This document shows, in pieces, positions 8,504-17,342 of a DNA stretch of 64,000 nucleotides. Source of the DNA: JBALVT01 sp036960305 (GTDB lineage: Bacteria; Pseudomonadota; Gammaproteobacteria; Pseudomonadales; Halieaceae); the NCBI GenBank assembly GCA_036960305.1, contig JBALWA010000003.1, forward strand, positions 124,001-188,000. Direction: 5' to 3'. A program made the translations under genes and the position numbers. Each line of letters starts with the position of its first letter. Within the stretch, counting starts at the first letter, position 1. The notes below the pieces were generated by a model. That model did no database searches. It was not told the origin of the DNA and saw nothing but the letters and a program-made list of their open reading frames with translations.

Positions 8504-10288
8504 ATGACCAGTGAGGACTCCAAGCCCGTTAACGACGGGCACCCAGGCGGACCGGTTTTTTTAGTGGTAGATGACGACCCCATGGTGCGCAAGATCGTAA
8601 CCAGGGGGCTGCGCTCGCTGAATCCAGCGGAGGTAGTGGAGGTGGAAGACGGCCTGGTCGCCCAACAAGTGTTGATCGAGAGGCATATAGACGTTGTAGT
8701 CACCGACGTGGTGATGCCCAACATGGATGGCCTGGAGCTCATGAAGTGGGCCCAGGAACACTGCCCAGAACCCCTGTGGATAATTCTCTCCGGCCTGGAA
8801 ACCTTCGATGCTGCAGTGGATGCCCTGCAACTTGGCGCATTTGACTACCTTGCAAAACCCCCGGAAGTACCTAGAGTGCGGGTCGCCGTACGCAATGCCC
8901 TGGACCAAAGAGAGCTTGTGCGCGAGCGCAAACGGCTGCACGCGGAACTGGAAGACAGCAACGCGCTACTCGGCGAAAATGTCAACCAGCTGCAGCAAGT
9001 GTGTCGCGTCCTCGAAGATCAGGCAGCGGTAATCCAGGCGGACTTGAACCGTGCGGAAATAATCCAGCGTGCACTGCTGCCGCAAAACCCTCCCCTCATT
9101 CCAGGCTGGTGCATGGAAACACTTTACCGACCGGGAAGTAGCGTCGGAGGCGACTTCTACGATGCAGTGATGCTGGATGACAATCACCTGGGGGTGGTCA
9201 TTGCCGATGCCGCCGGGCACGGCGTGGCCGCGGCCATGCTCGCAGTATTGTTCAAGCTGCGGCTTAAGCATGTGGACGCCGAGGGAAAAGCGCTAGCCCC
9301 CCAACAGGTGCTAGAGCGCCTTAACGCAAGGCTTTACAATTTGCTGTCAACTCCAGGCGCGTTCATTACTGCTACGTATATCCGCCTGGACCTGCGCAGC
9401 GGGCACGGCCAACTTGCCTCAGCGGGCCACCCGCCCTGTATTCTGGGCACCGCTGACGGAAGCCCACAAATGCTGGAGCGCACCGGTCCGGCGCTGGGCC
9501 TGGAGGCGAATGCGAGTTATTGGCAACACGAGTTCCAGCTTTCAGCGGGCGAGCGCCTGATGCTATACACCGATGGGGTATTGGAAGGTGGCCCTGATTC
9601 ACCCAGCGCGGGTGATATGGCAACCGACATTACCTCCAGCGCAGCGCGCGGCGACCTACTCGACAGATTTTACCAGGACGCCACGCGCGGCCTGGGCGGA
9701 GAGCGGGATGATATCACTATGCTCTTGCTCGAGCGTGCTGATGGAGAAAGCCGTTTTGATGATGCCGCGCCGGTACGCGAACGGCACCAGGCTGAACCCC
9801 CGACCACGCAACCGCAACCGCAACTACAGCAAGGACTTGAACACAATCACGGTTTCATCAGTATCGCCGGTTCGGTTACCTGGCTGTGCAGCCAGGCATT
9901 GTTCGATTGCGCCAACGCCCTGCTGGAACAATGTCAGGAACTCACCATCGACCTGTGCCACTGTGAACACATGGACAGCACCTGCCTGGGTACCCTGCAT
10001 GAAATAGTGACTTCACATATCGGTGCTGTTGAGCTGCAGGGGGTGGGTGATCTACGTAAACTGTTCGAAGAGCTGAGCATGAGCCGTGTTCTGGAGCATA
10101 TCTGCGCAGATATCACCCCTCTCCCGACGAACATGACCGTGATGGATGCGGCGAACCTCAGCCCCGAACAACAGGGATCAAGAATTCTCAGCGCACACGA
10201 AAATCTCGCCGCTCTCAGTACCGACAATCAAGAGCAGTTCAGGGCCGTGGTAGATTCGCTGCGGGCAGATCTGCATCAGGAGGAGTAG
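8504..10288 (+). CDS. Response regulator with PP2C/SpoIIE phosphatase and STAS-like domain
   Basis: 594 residues in the order receiver, coiled coil, PP2C-type (SpoIIE/RsbU) serine phosphatase, STAS-like domain. ATG 8504 follows GGGGAGG; an upstream start would add 19 unsupported residues. The receiver has the acidic triad VVDDD, phospho-acceptor Asp68 (VVTDVVMP) and KPP. A charged helix (about 145-190) leads to the phosphatase, with metal-binding GGDFYD and ADAAGHG and a late RDDITML. The C-terminal 150 residues include LTIDLCHCEHMDST, matching the STAS phospho-serine loop. In family terms, such proteins control partner switching with anti-sigma or diguanylate-cyclase-type targets. Carrying its own STAS domain is notable. 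Its last 50 bases overlap the converging histidine-kinase gene. Confidence 0.88.
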   Translation: MTSEDSKPVNDGHPGGPVFLVVDDDPMVRKIVTRGLRSLNPAEVVEVEDGLVAQQVLIERHIDVVVTDVVMPNMDGLELMKWAQEHCPEPLWIILSGLETFDAAVDALQLGAFDYLAKPPEVPRVRVAVRNALDQRELVRERKRLHAELEDSNALLGENVNQLQQVCRVLEDQAAVIQADLNRAEIIQRALLPQNPPLIPGWCMETLYRPGSSVGGDFYDAVMLDDNHLGVVIADAAGHGVAAAMLAVLFKLRLKHVDAEGKALAPQQVLERLNARLYNLLSTPGAFITATYIRLDLRSGHGQLASAGHPPCILGTADGSPQMLERTGPALGLEANASYWQHEFQLSAGERLMLYTDGVLEGGPDSPSAGDMATDITSSAARGDLLDRFYQDATRGLGGERDDITMLLLERADGESRFDDAAPVRERHQAEPPTTQPQPQLQQGLEHNHGFISIAGSVTWLCSQALFDCANALLEQCQELTIDLCHCEHMDSTCLGTLHEIVTSHIGAVELQGVGDLRKLFEELSMSRVLEHICADITPLPTNMTVMDAANLSPEQQGSRILSAHENLAALSTDNQEQFRAVVDSLRADLHQEE

Positions 10289-13200
10289 CCTCCTCGCCGG
10301 TCTCCCGCGCCTGCAATATCGCCAGCAACGCCAGCTTCAATTCCTCCAGGTGGCCCAGCAAACTCTGTAGTGCGGGCTCAACCTCTGTCAAATTCCCATC
10401 GCGTCCCAGCGTCTCCAACTGTAAGGCTGCTGCGGCCGTGGCCCGGCCCCCAATAACCTGAGAGGAACCTTTCAAGGCGTGAGCCGCTCGTCTCAGTTCA
10501 TCCTCCTCCTCTCGGGAGACAGCTTCTTCTATAGCAGTCAGTAGCGTTGGACACTGGGCGAGAAACATTTCAGACAGTTCACACAGAAACTCCTCATCTC
10601 CTTCGAGATTCCTCAAGGCAGCTTCCCAGTCCAGACAGGGCTCAGTGCCAGCAGTTTGCCGGGCCACCTCAACCTCTACTACTGCATGCTCACCCAACAC
10701 CTGAGCGGGAACGCCTTCTACGGCGCTGTAGAGTTGCTCAGCTCTGAAAGGTTTAGTGAGGAAGTCGTCCATGCCGGCAGCTCGACTGTTGTCCCTGTCT
10801 TCTACCGTCGCCCCCGCTGTCAACGCTACAATGGGTAAATGGCCGCCGCTGGCCTGCTCCCGTTCGCGAATAAGGCGCGTGGCAGCCAGGCCGTCCATCA
10901 CCGGCATGTGTACGTCCATCAGCACCACATCGAAAGTCTGGTTGGCCACAGCTTCCACAGCCTCTGCGCCATTGTTCGCGACCTCGACGCTATGCCCGCG
11001 CCTGCCCAGCAACTCCACCGCGACCTTCTGATTAACCGGGTTGTCTTCGACCAGGAGAATCCTGCGCGGCAATAGCTCGATGGGTAAGCCCTCCGTATTT
11101 GTATCCGGGGTGTCGCCGGTAACCCCCAGGGCATTGGTAATTGCGATCAGCAGATCACTCTGCTTGGTAGGCTTGAGCAGTACACGTGATATGTCGAGTT
11201 TTTCGCATTCCCTGTCAGTATTCCCATGCCCGGCAGATGTGAGCATGAGGATACGCACCTCCTGTTGAGCCGGACGCAGGCGGATTCTGCTGGCGAGCTC
11301 AAAGCCATCCATATTCGGCATCATCACATCCAGCAGGGCCAGCGCGAACGTCTGGCCAGCCGATTCGGCACGCTCCAGTTCCGCCAGCGCTTCGTCCCCG
11401 CTGTTCACCACACAGGGTGTCATGCCCCAGTTGAGAAGCAACTCCTCAAGAATCAAGCAATTGGTGCTGTTGTCATCGACCACCAGCACAGCCAGGCCAC
11501 GCAGCTCATCGAGTTGCAAAGCCACCGTGGGCAGCTCATCCGGCAGCTGGAAGTCGGCGCTGAAGAAAAACGTACTGCCAGAACCTGCTTCGCTGCGCAC
11601 CGCCATACTGCCACCCATCATTTCGGTGAGCTGGCAGGCAATGGCCAGACCCAGGCCTGTGCCGCCAAACCGCCTGGTGGTAGAGGAGTCCGCCTGGTCG
11701 AAGGCCGTAAATATTTTCTGTTGCTGCTCTGGAGTGATCCCGATACCCGTATCGCGCACCTCTATACGCACCCGGGCCCCGTCGTCATTCGCTGACTCCA
11801 GTTGCAAGTCGACAGCAATTTCGCCTTCCTCGGTAAACTTGATGGCGTTGCCTAGCAGGTTCACCAGTATCTGGCGCAATCGATGTGGATCTCCAATCAG
11901 ACTCTCCGGCACATCCGGGGGAATATGGAAGGTAAGTTCCAGGCCTTTCTCGCTGGCGCGCAAGGCCAGCGGCTGCATCGCATCGCCGACAATCTCACGT
12001 AGATTGAAAGAAATGGCCTCCAGCTCCAGCCTCCCGGCCTCGATTTTTGAGAAATCAAGTATGTCGTTGATCAGGCCCAGAAGCGTATCGGATGATTTGA
12101 TAATGAGTAATACATACTCTCTTTGCTGACTGGTAAGCTCGGTGCCCTCTAGCAGTTCCGCCATACCGATCACACCGTTCATCGGGGTACGGATCTCGTG
12201 ACTCATAGACGAGAGAAACTGGCTTTTCGCTTCTGTCGCCTGCGAGAGCTTCTCATTGGCCACGCCTAGCTCTCTCGTCTTGCCTTCCAACTTCATGGCA
12301 AGGCGGTGTTTAGTGCGATAGCCTCGGAAAATGATCACTATCAGAGAAAGCACCAGCAACAACACTGCAAATCCCGCGATCAGGACAAAGCGCTGATTCT
12401 CAATAATGCCGAGCTGCTTCATCACCACCGTGCTCTGTTCTGCAATCTGGCGTTCCTGCCCGCCAATCGCTTCCTGCTGAGCCTCAAGACGCTCAAGATT
12501 TCTCTCTATTCTCTGGGAATAGCTTTCTATATGTGCCTCTTTTTCAGCCAGCACAATCTCTTTCTCGTTTAGCGCGCTGGCATTTTCATGTAATCTCTTT
12601 TCACTCTCTTCCAGCACTCCCTGAATCCCGACAAGTTGTTCCTCCAGTTGTGCAAGCTCCCGCCGGTTAGTGATCACCTCACCCCGCTGCCGCTCGATGG
12701 TACTGGCCTGCTCCTGTAACCGAAGCTGCTGCTTGTCGGCGACGGCCTTGGCCTGTAAAAGCTCCTCCTCAGTCTCCTCATAAATGGCAGCCATGTCGTG
12801 CTTGGTGCCACCGAACAACAGTATCTCTTTGGACAGGCTCAGCCCGGTAGATACAATGTTGCTGCGGTTGATTTCAAAAGAGAGCCGGGTTTTGGATGGC
12901 TGTGTGAAGTTCACCATAATTTTGCGATCGTCTGTGGCGCCGTCGGTGACGACGAGAGTCTGACTGTCGTGTAACGCCCCGATGATCTGAGCCAGATTGG
13001 AATTTTCTGATCGGGCCAGTACCAGGATATGAGCAGCCCTGGCCTCAACAAGCGTGTCATAAGCGATAAAAATCACCGGTTTGTTACGCACTTCAAAGCT
13101 TGTCGCCGCCTTGGACAAGGCGAGCATCAGCGCTCTATCCTTGCCATAAACGCCAAGGATGAAATGATCGATGGCCTGCTCCTCAGGCCAGGTGATATTA

Positions 13201-13340
13201 AACAAGATAGAGCTCAGCAGTCGGGCTTTGCCATCTTCAACCGTAATACGTTCCTCTTGCGCGTGAACAGACAAGCTCACCGTCAGCAGGCATGCCAACA
13301 GGATACGAGTTAAAAAATTCTGTGCCTCCAGCTGGCGCAA
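10239..13340 (-). CDS. Hybrid sensor histidine kinase with N-terminal YfiR-like (DUF4154) domain
   Basis: 1033 residues: signal peptide (about 1-28), YfiR-like DUF4154 periplasmic domain (about 30-185), long coiled coil (about 190-310), one membrane helix (about 318-339), HisKA with phospho-acceptor His381 in SMSHEIRTPMNG, HATPase with NAIKF and GGTGLGLAI, two receivers (LLDVMMPNMDG and LMDVHMPVMDG) and a C-terminal Hpt with AAHALKGSS. It is an inner-membrane phosphorelay kinase sensing a periplasmic signal. The start is TTG 13340, with GGAG eight bases upstream; no ATG fits. Its 3' end overlaps the phosphatase gene at 8504 by 50 bases, and the two are probable partners. In Pseudomonas, free YfiR represses the cyclase YfiN; here the domain is fused to a kinase. 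Confidence 0.9.
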   Translation of the reverse strand: MRQLEAQNFLTRILLACLLTVSLSVHAQEERITVEDGKARLLSSILFNITWPEEQAIDHFILGVYGKDRALMLALSKAATSFEVRNKPVIFIAYDTLVEARAAHILVLARSENSNLAQIIGALHDSQTLVVTDGATDDRKIMVNFTQPSKTRLSFEINRSNIVSTGLSLSKEILLFGGTKHDMAAIYEETEEELLQAKAVADKQQLRLQEQASTIERQRGEVITNRRELAQLEEQLVGIQGVLEESEKRLHENASALNEKEIVLAEKEAHIESYSQRIERNLERLEAQQEAIGGQERQIAEQSTVVMKQLGIIENQRFVLIAGFAVLLLVLSLIVIIFRGYRTKHRLAMKLEGKTRELGVANEKLSQATEAKSQFLSSMSHEIRTPMNGVIGMAELLEGTELTSQQREYVLLIIKSSDTLLGLINDILDFSKIEAGRLELEAISFNLREIVGDAMQPLALRASEKGLELTFHIPPDVPESLIGDPHRLRQILVNLLGNAIKFTEEGEIAVDLQLESANDDGARVRIEVRDTGIGITPEQQQKIFTAFDQADSSTTRRFGGTGLGLAIACQLTEMMGGSMAVRSEAGSGSTFFFSADFQLPDELPTVALQLDELRGLAVLVVDDNSTNCLILEELLLNWGMTPCVVNSGDEALAELERAESAGQTFALALLDVMMPNMDGFELASRIRLRPAQQEVRILMLTSAGHGNTDRECEKLDISRVLLKPTKQSDLLIAITNALGVTGDTPDTNTEGLPIELLPRRILLVEDNPVNQKVAVELLGRRGHSVEVANNGAEAVEAVANQTFDVVLMDVHMPVMDGLAATRLIREREQASGGHLPIVALTAGATVEDRDNSRAAGMDDFLTKPFRAEQLYSAVEGVPAQVLGEHAVVEVEVARQTAGTEPCLDWEAALRNLEGDEEFLCELSEMFLAQCPTLLTAIEEAVSREEEDELRRAAHALKGSSQVIGGRATAAAALQLETLGRDGNLTEVEPALQSLLGHLEELKLALLAILQARETGEEATPPDADLPAANLPRP

Positions 13341-13443
13341 CTTCTCCGCTCCGCGTCAAGGATACTCAGGTCGAATATAGCAGCTCTGGCCATGAAGTCG
13401 AATGATAGCGTGTATCTCTGGATAGGCTGAATCCAGATTGTGG

Positions 13444-14307
13444 CTAGTCTATAAGGACGTGGCGCTGGTCGATAACCGCCATCATTTTTTGCGCCGTCTC
13501 GTGACCGGAGTTCTGATTTTGGCCGGTAACAAAACGCTTTTCGTCGTCCACTACTACATGGGTGGCAAAAAAGTCGCGAACGGCGGTCGCACTTTCAAAC
13601 TCAACCCCGGCTTTGCGCAGCTCTGTTTCCGGATGCAGGGGTGTGATTTCGATTCCCAGTTCCTTAATCTGCTTGTCGGTCACCCCGGTCATTTTGCGCC
13701 CGGCAATGAGCAGATTACCTTCCTTGTCCTTCACATTAATCAGGCCCAGTACACCGTGGCAGACACCGCCGATGACCGGTGAACGGTCACTGTAAAAAGC
13801 TTCACTGATCTTGCTTGCCAGGGCCGGAGACTGCCCCAGGTCATAGGCCGCACCCCAACCCCCTGCCAGAAACACCACGTCGTATTGCGACATGTCCACA
13901 TCATCGATCTTCAGCGAGTTTTTCACTTTGGCCTGGAAGATCTGGTCCTCCTGAAAACGCTCATCTTCAGGTGTGCGGATCATAAAGAAAAAACTCTGCG
14001 GGTCGACCGGGATCTCACCACCTTCTATGCTCGCAACATCCACGTCCATGCCCGCGTCAATGAAGTTGTAGTAGGGATGGGTCATCTCAGACGCGAACAC
14101 CCCGGTCGCCGGGCCTTCTGTTTCACCCGGTGCCGCCAGGACAGCGTGGCTGGTGGTAATGACCAGTGCCCGCTTACCGGGAAGCTCTACGGTAGCGCCT
14201 GCGTATTCGGGGTGCAGTCCCGCTTTGTGCAGGATGGTCGGCAACGCCATCAGGAATACGGCAACGATAACGGCAACAACTGCCAACCCTTTCAACCACT
14301 TGTTCAT
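13444..14307 (-). CDS. DJ-1/PfpI-family protein with N-terminal membrane anchor
   Basis: 287 residues. The chosen ATG 14307 has GAGAGG upstream and starts a hydrophobic anchor (KWLKGLAVVAVIVAVFLMAL). The rest is a DJ-1/PfpI fold with nucleophile Cys183 in GGVCHG, adjacent His184, and Glu74 (FASEMTHP) as the likely acid partner. The arrangement resembles the Hsp31/class I glutamine-amidotransferase-like branch, which includes glyoxalase III and deglycase-type enzymes; the exact activity is uncertain. The anchor implies the catalytic domain faces the periplasm. It diverges from the metallo-beta-lactamase gene at 14497, and the region between carries a promoter and a candidate TetR operator. Confidence 0.85.
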   Translation of the reverse strand: MNKWLKGLAVVAVIVAVFLMALPTILHKAGLHPEYAGATVELPGKRALVITTSHAVLAAPGETEGPATGVFASEMTHPYYNFIDAGMDVDVASIEGGEIPVDPQSFFFMIRTPEDERFQEDQIFQAKVKNSLKIDDVDMSQYDVVFLAGGWGAAYDLGQSPALASKISEAFYSDRSPVIGGVCHGVLGLINVKDKEGNLLIAGRKMTGVTDKQIKELGIEITPLHPETELRKAGVEFESATAVRDFFATHVVVDDEKRFVTGQNQNSGHETAQKMMAVIDQRHVLID

Positions 14308-14389
14308 AAGACCTCTCTTGTTTACAAAACCTGCTCTGGCAGGCATCTCAGCAACGGGTAGTATGGCCCTAGCTGACACTTGATACCTG

Positions 14390-14417
14390 TTGACATTAGT
14401 AGCGCATGTTATACACT
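14390..14417 (+). promoter_or_regulatory. Candidate sigma-70 promoter for the metallo-beta-lactamase gene
   Basis: TTGACA at 14390-14395, a 16-base spacer, then TACACT at 14412-14417. The -35 is consensus; the -10 matches four of six. Transcription would start near 14424, about 70 bases before ATG 14497. The candidate TetR operator at 14426-14442 would cover the start site. Confidence 0.5.
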
Positions 14418-14425
14418 AATTGTAA

Positions 14426-14442
14426 TGGCATTAATAGTGTCA
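14426..14442. promoter_or_regulatory. Candidate TetR operator, copy A
   Basis: TGGCAT-TAATA-GTGTCA, an inverted repeat of six-base arms with a five-base centre. The same spacing and nearly the same arms occur at 21663-21679 (TGGCAC-TTTTT-GTGTCA), and a degenerate version lies at 19359-19375 beside the TetR gene. It sits just downstream of the predicted promoter of the metallo-beta-lactamase gene, where a repressor would block transcription. Confidence 0.45.
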
Positions 14443-14496
14443 TAAGTGCCAATATACCGTCATTCAGCAACAGCCCGGCCCCCTGGAGCACACACA

Positions 14497-15567
14497 ATGA
14501 AGAAATCACTGGCAATCTTTGGCGTAATTTTCGTACTCGCAACGCTGGTCTACAGCCAGCGCGAAAGCCTAATTACCCGCGTTATGGAAAAGGGACTCGA
14601 GACCCGGATGGCCGCAGATATAGTGGATGAATTACAAGATGGCCTGCATGTCGGGTTGTGTGGCGCAGGCGGCCCAATGCCTTCACCCAAGGCCTCGGGA
14701 CCCTGTGTAGTCGTGGTGGCCGGAAAACAGTTATTCATGGTGGATGCGGGCACCAACGGCATTCGCAACCTGGCGCGCATGGGCTTCCAGCCCGGAACCG
14801 TTGACGGCGTTTTACTCACTCACTTCCACTCGGATCATTTGGACGGCCTGGGTGAAATCGGTACCATCCGCTGGGCCGGAGGCGACAATACCTCGCCCTT
14901 ACCGGTATACGGCCCCGGGGGCGTCGAACAGGTCGTGAACGGGTTCAATCAGGCCTACTCGCAAGATTTCACCTACCGCCACGATCACCATGGCGACACC
15001 GTCGCGCCACTGAGCGGCGCCGGTCTCAGGGCCATGCCTTTCGACAAGCCTGCCATCGGCGAACTGACGACCGTAATAGCCGATGGTGACTTGAAAGTAG
15101 AGGCACTTGCGGTTGATCACTCCCCGGTAGAACCCGCAGTGGGCTACCGCTTCAGCTATAAAGGTCGCTCAGTGTTAATCACCGGCGATACCGTAAAACT
15201 GGCCAATATTGAAAAATTCGCCTCGGGAGTCGACATTCTCGTACACGAAGCGCTGTCCCCAAGATTGGTCAATATGATGCACGACGCGGCCGAGAAAAAC
15301 GGTAATAAGATCATGGCCAAGATCACCCATGACATCCTGGATTATCACGCCAGCCCGGTGGAAGCTGCTGAGACCGCCCGTGACGCCGGGGTTGGCCACC
15401 TGCTCTACTACCACATTGTGCCGCCGCTGATGTTCCCCGGGCAGGATTTGCTGTACCTGGACGGCGCCCAGGACATCTTTCCGGACTACACCCTGGGCGA
15501 AGACGGGGTACTGTTCTCGCTGCCTGCCGGGTCCGAGGACATCCAGAAGGTCAGCGACGGCCTATAG
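14497..15567 (+). CDS. Metallo-beta-lactamase-fold hydrolase, membrane-anchored
   Basis: 356 residues from ATG 14497 (GGAG eight bases upstream); the upstream in-frame start at 14446 is rejected. Residues 1-20 form a signal peptide or anchor. The metal site is visible: H109-F-H111-S-D113-H114, followed by a lone His in the second ligand region (AVDHSP), Asp in TGDT, and a late YYHIVPP. The layout resembles AtsA-type arylsulfatase/phosphodiesterase-like MBL enzymes and RNase Z relatives, so the substrate is open. It is exported, by its N-terminus. It diverges from the DJ-1 gene and converges on the PatB-like gene, with a REP-like hairpin between. Confidence 0.87.
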   Translation: MKKSLAIFGVIFVLATLVYSQRESLITRVMEKGLETRMAADIVDELQDGLHVGLCGAGGPMPSPKASGPCVVVVAGKQLFMVDAGTNGIRNLARMGFQPGTVDGVLLTHFHSDHLDGLGEIGTIRWAGGDNTSPLPVYGPGGVEQVVNGFNQAYSQDFTYRHDHHGDTVAPLSGAGLRAMPFDKPAIGELTTVIADGDLKVEALAVDHSPVEPAVGYRFSYKGRSVLITGDTVKLANIEKFASGVDILVHEALSPRLVNMMHDAAEKNGNKIMAKITHDILDYHASPVEAAETARDAGVGHLLYYHIVPPLMFPGQDLLYLDGAQDIFPDYTLGEDGVLFSLPAGSEDIQKVSDGL

Positions 15568-15584
15568 CCGGTAGAAATAGAGGA

Positions 15585-15622
15585 AGAAATAGGGGACAGA
15601 CCACTATTTCTGTCCTATTTCC
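15585..15622. terminator. REP-like inverted repeat between convergent genes, probable bidirectional terminator
   Basis: An imperfect palindrome built on GAAATAGGGGACAGA and TCTGTCCTATTTCC separated by about nine bases, lying exactly between the converging metallo-beta-lactamase and PLP-lyase genes, and followed by a T/C-rich run (CCTTTTCT). The GGGGACAGACCAC core resembles the widespread intergenic REP-type elements of gammaproteobacteria tied to IS200-like RAYT transposases. Only this copy was seen here. Confidence 0.6.
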
Positions 15623-15634
15623 TTTTCTCTAGTT

Positions 15635-16801
15635 TCACACCGCCGCTACCGCTTTCTTCATCCGCTCCAGTATCTCTATCAAAGTCGCGCGCGTACAGCC
15701 AAAGTTCAACCGCTGGTAATGGGAGTCACCCATAGGCGCGCCATCTGACAAGGCCACACCGTGGGCAAGAAAATGCTCGAAGGGATTCTCCAGGCCCAGT
15801 CCCGACACGTCTATCCAGGCCAGAAAAGTGGCTTCCACATGGGTCATGGACAGGCCCTCTATGGCCGCCACTTCTTTCTGCAACAGGTCGCGATTAGCGC
15901 GCAAGTAATCCAGCAGTTGCGCCAACCAATCATCACAATCGCGATAGGCGGCCAGGGCCGCGGCATAGACAAGCGCTCTAGGGCTGGTTGCCAAGCCGTG
16001 AATACCTTGCTCGAAGTCCTTACGCAACTGGGCATTGGGAATAACTGCCAAGGAAAAACCACCGATACCGGCCAGGTTGAATGCCTTGCTGGGCGATAAC
16101 AGGGTAATGGTCTTATCCGCTACTTCGGGGGACAAGGCGGCGATGGGAATATGCGACTTGTCCTCATCCAGGATAAGCTCCGCATGAATTTCATCGGAGC
16201 AGATCATCACATCATGGCGCAGACAGGTATCAGCGACCTTTTCCAACTCCTCGCGGCTGAGCACTCTACCCAGCGGATTGTGCGGGTTACACAGCAGGAA
16301 GCTGCTGGCGCCAGCGGCCAGTTGCTCCAGCTGCTCAAAGTCCATCTGCCAGCGGTCAGTAACGATACGGCTGTCCAACTTCAGCAGCTCACGATCAGAG
16401 AACTGTGCCGCACCAAAGAAGTGGGGATAGTTTGAGCTCTGGGCAATAACGCCATCCCCGGGACATCCAGCGGCCCGAGCTGCCCCGTACAGACCCGGCA
16501 CCACGCCAGGTATCGGCACAACCGAGGCCAGATCAACCTGCCAACCATAGAGCCGCTGCATGCGTTCTTGAAACACTTCAATGAGCTCCCAGGGCGTATC
16601 GGAATACCCCAGCGCGTCGCCCTCCAGTCGCTCTCGAACTGCTTTTATCACCGGTGCAGGGGCGAGGAAATCTGTGTCGGCCACCCAGGCTGCGATCACA
16701 TCCTGACTGGCGCTGGCGTAGTGGTTCCATTTGTAGCTATCGCCCCCGCGACGGCTAGGCGAGGCGTCAAAATCCGCTATTATTTTTGATCCTTTGTCCA
16801 C
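15635..16801 (-). CDS. PatB/MalY-type PLP-dependent C-S lyase or aminotransferase
   Basis: Fold-type I PLP enzyme, 388 residues. I take GTG 16801 as start because AAAAGGAAC precedes it; a start at 16855 would run into the DUF1330 gene. The Schiff-base lysine is in LSPSKAFNLAG, and the arginine of the carboxylate pocket fits the late RLNFGCTRA. YKWNHY and WVADTDF near the N-terminus are the PatB/MalY signature. MalY/PatB proteins cleave cystathionine or cysteine conjugates. Beside GST-fold and DsbA-like genes, a cysteine-S-conjugate lyase role is attractive, but that is inference. Last gene of the TetR-led minus-strand group. Confidence 0.87.
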   Translation of the reverse strand: MDKGSKIIADFDASPSRRGGDSYKWNHYASASQDVIAAWVADTDFLAPAPVIKAVRERLEGDALGYSDTPWELIEVFQERMQRLYGWQVDLASVVPIPGVVPGLYGAARAAGCPGDGVIAQSSNYPHFFGAAQFSDRELLKLDSRIVTDRWQMDFEQLEQLAAGASSFLLCNPHNPLGRVLSREELEKVADTCLRHDVMICSDEIHAELILDEDKSHIPIAALSPEVADKTITLLSPSKAFNLAGIGGFSLAVIPNAQLRKDFEQGIHGLATSPRALVYAAALAAYRDCDDWLAQLLDYLRANRDLLQKEVAAIEGLSMTHVEATFLAWIDVSGLGLENPFEHFLAHGVALSDGAPMGDSHYQRLNFGCTRATLIEILERMKKAVAAV

Positions 16802-16830
16802 GTTGTTCCTTTTTGCATTGGCGGGCTGGC

Positions 16831-17267
16831 TTAACTGGCCTCGGGCGCAATCCACGCCCCCTTGGCACTAACAGTTTCAATGTTCAACTGTCCAGCAAGG
16901 CCCGCGGCACGATGAGCCCCAATTTCCTGCATGCCCGGTGACTGCATCATCTCCATCATCGCGCTGCGGGAGGGGTACACCGCGACCGCGACCTCGTCCC
17001 ACAGTTCTTCCACCTCTCCCAACATGAGACGCTCGACTTCAGCAAAAAAACCGGCAAACCCACCGAACTCCGGCAGCAATTCCGACACGGCATCGGCATA
17101 GATCCCGTAGGCCTCTTTGCCGGATAACGCCGTTGACCTGCCGTCTTCGTACTCGGCCCTGGCCTTAAATTTAAGCAGGTTCACCATATAGATGGCCCAT
17201 CGGGGGCGGACTCAAAGAAACCCTTGATCTGCTCTTCGTTGGGTATTACAGCGTTCTTTACTTCCAC
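16831..17267 (-). pseudogene. DUF1330-family protein, apparent one-base frameshift near 17194
   Basis: The open frame from ATG 17187 (118 residues, MVNLLKFKAR...) matches DUF1330 proteins but begins where the family already has its first strand. Reading GTG 17267 (GGAG upstream) in another frame gives VEVKNAVIPNEEQIKGFFES then APDGP and stops at a TGA overlapping the ATG. Adding one base at about 17194 joins the parts into PDGP-IYMVNLLKFK, the normal DUF1330 N-terminus, about 145 residues. So the gene is either frameshifted or carries a one-base sequence error. DUF1330 is a small dimeric alpha/beta-barrel family of unknown function. It lies 29 bases before the PatB-like gene. Confidence 0.75.
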
Positions 17268-17282
17268 TCTTCTCTACTCCTT

Positions 17283-17342
17283 TCAGGATCCGGTAAATTT
17301 GGCGGGGCGCTTTTCCATGAATGTCATCGTTTCTATTGTCGG
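17283..17342 (-). pseudogene. Remnant of a crotonase C-terminus
   Basis: A short minus-strand frame reads PTIETMTFMEKRPAKFTGS and stops at 17283. This closely resembles the ending of enoyl-CoA hydratases (compare FAEKRKPNF at 7613 and FAEKRSPEF at 49381). Upstream codons run into the 3' end of the DsbA-like gene (stop 17333), so only the last codons of the crotonase survive. It suggests an enoyl-CoA hydratase gene between the DsbA-like and DUF1330 genes was deleted. Confidence 0.5.
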
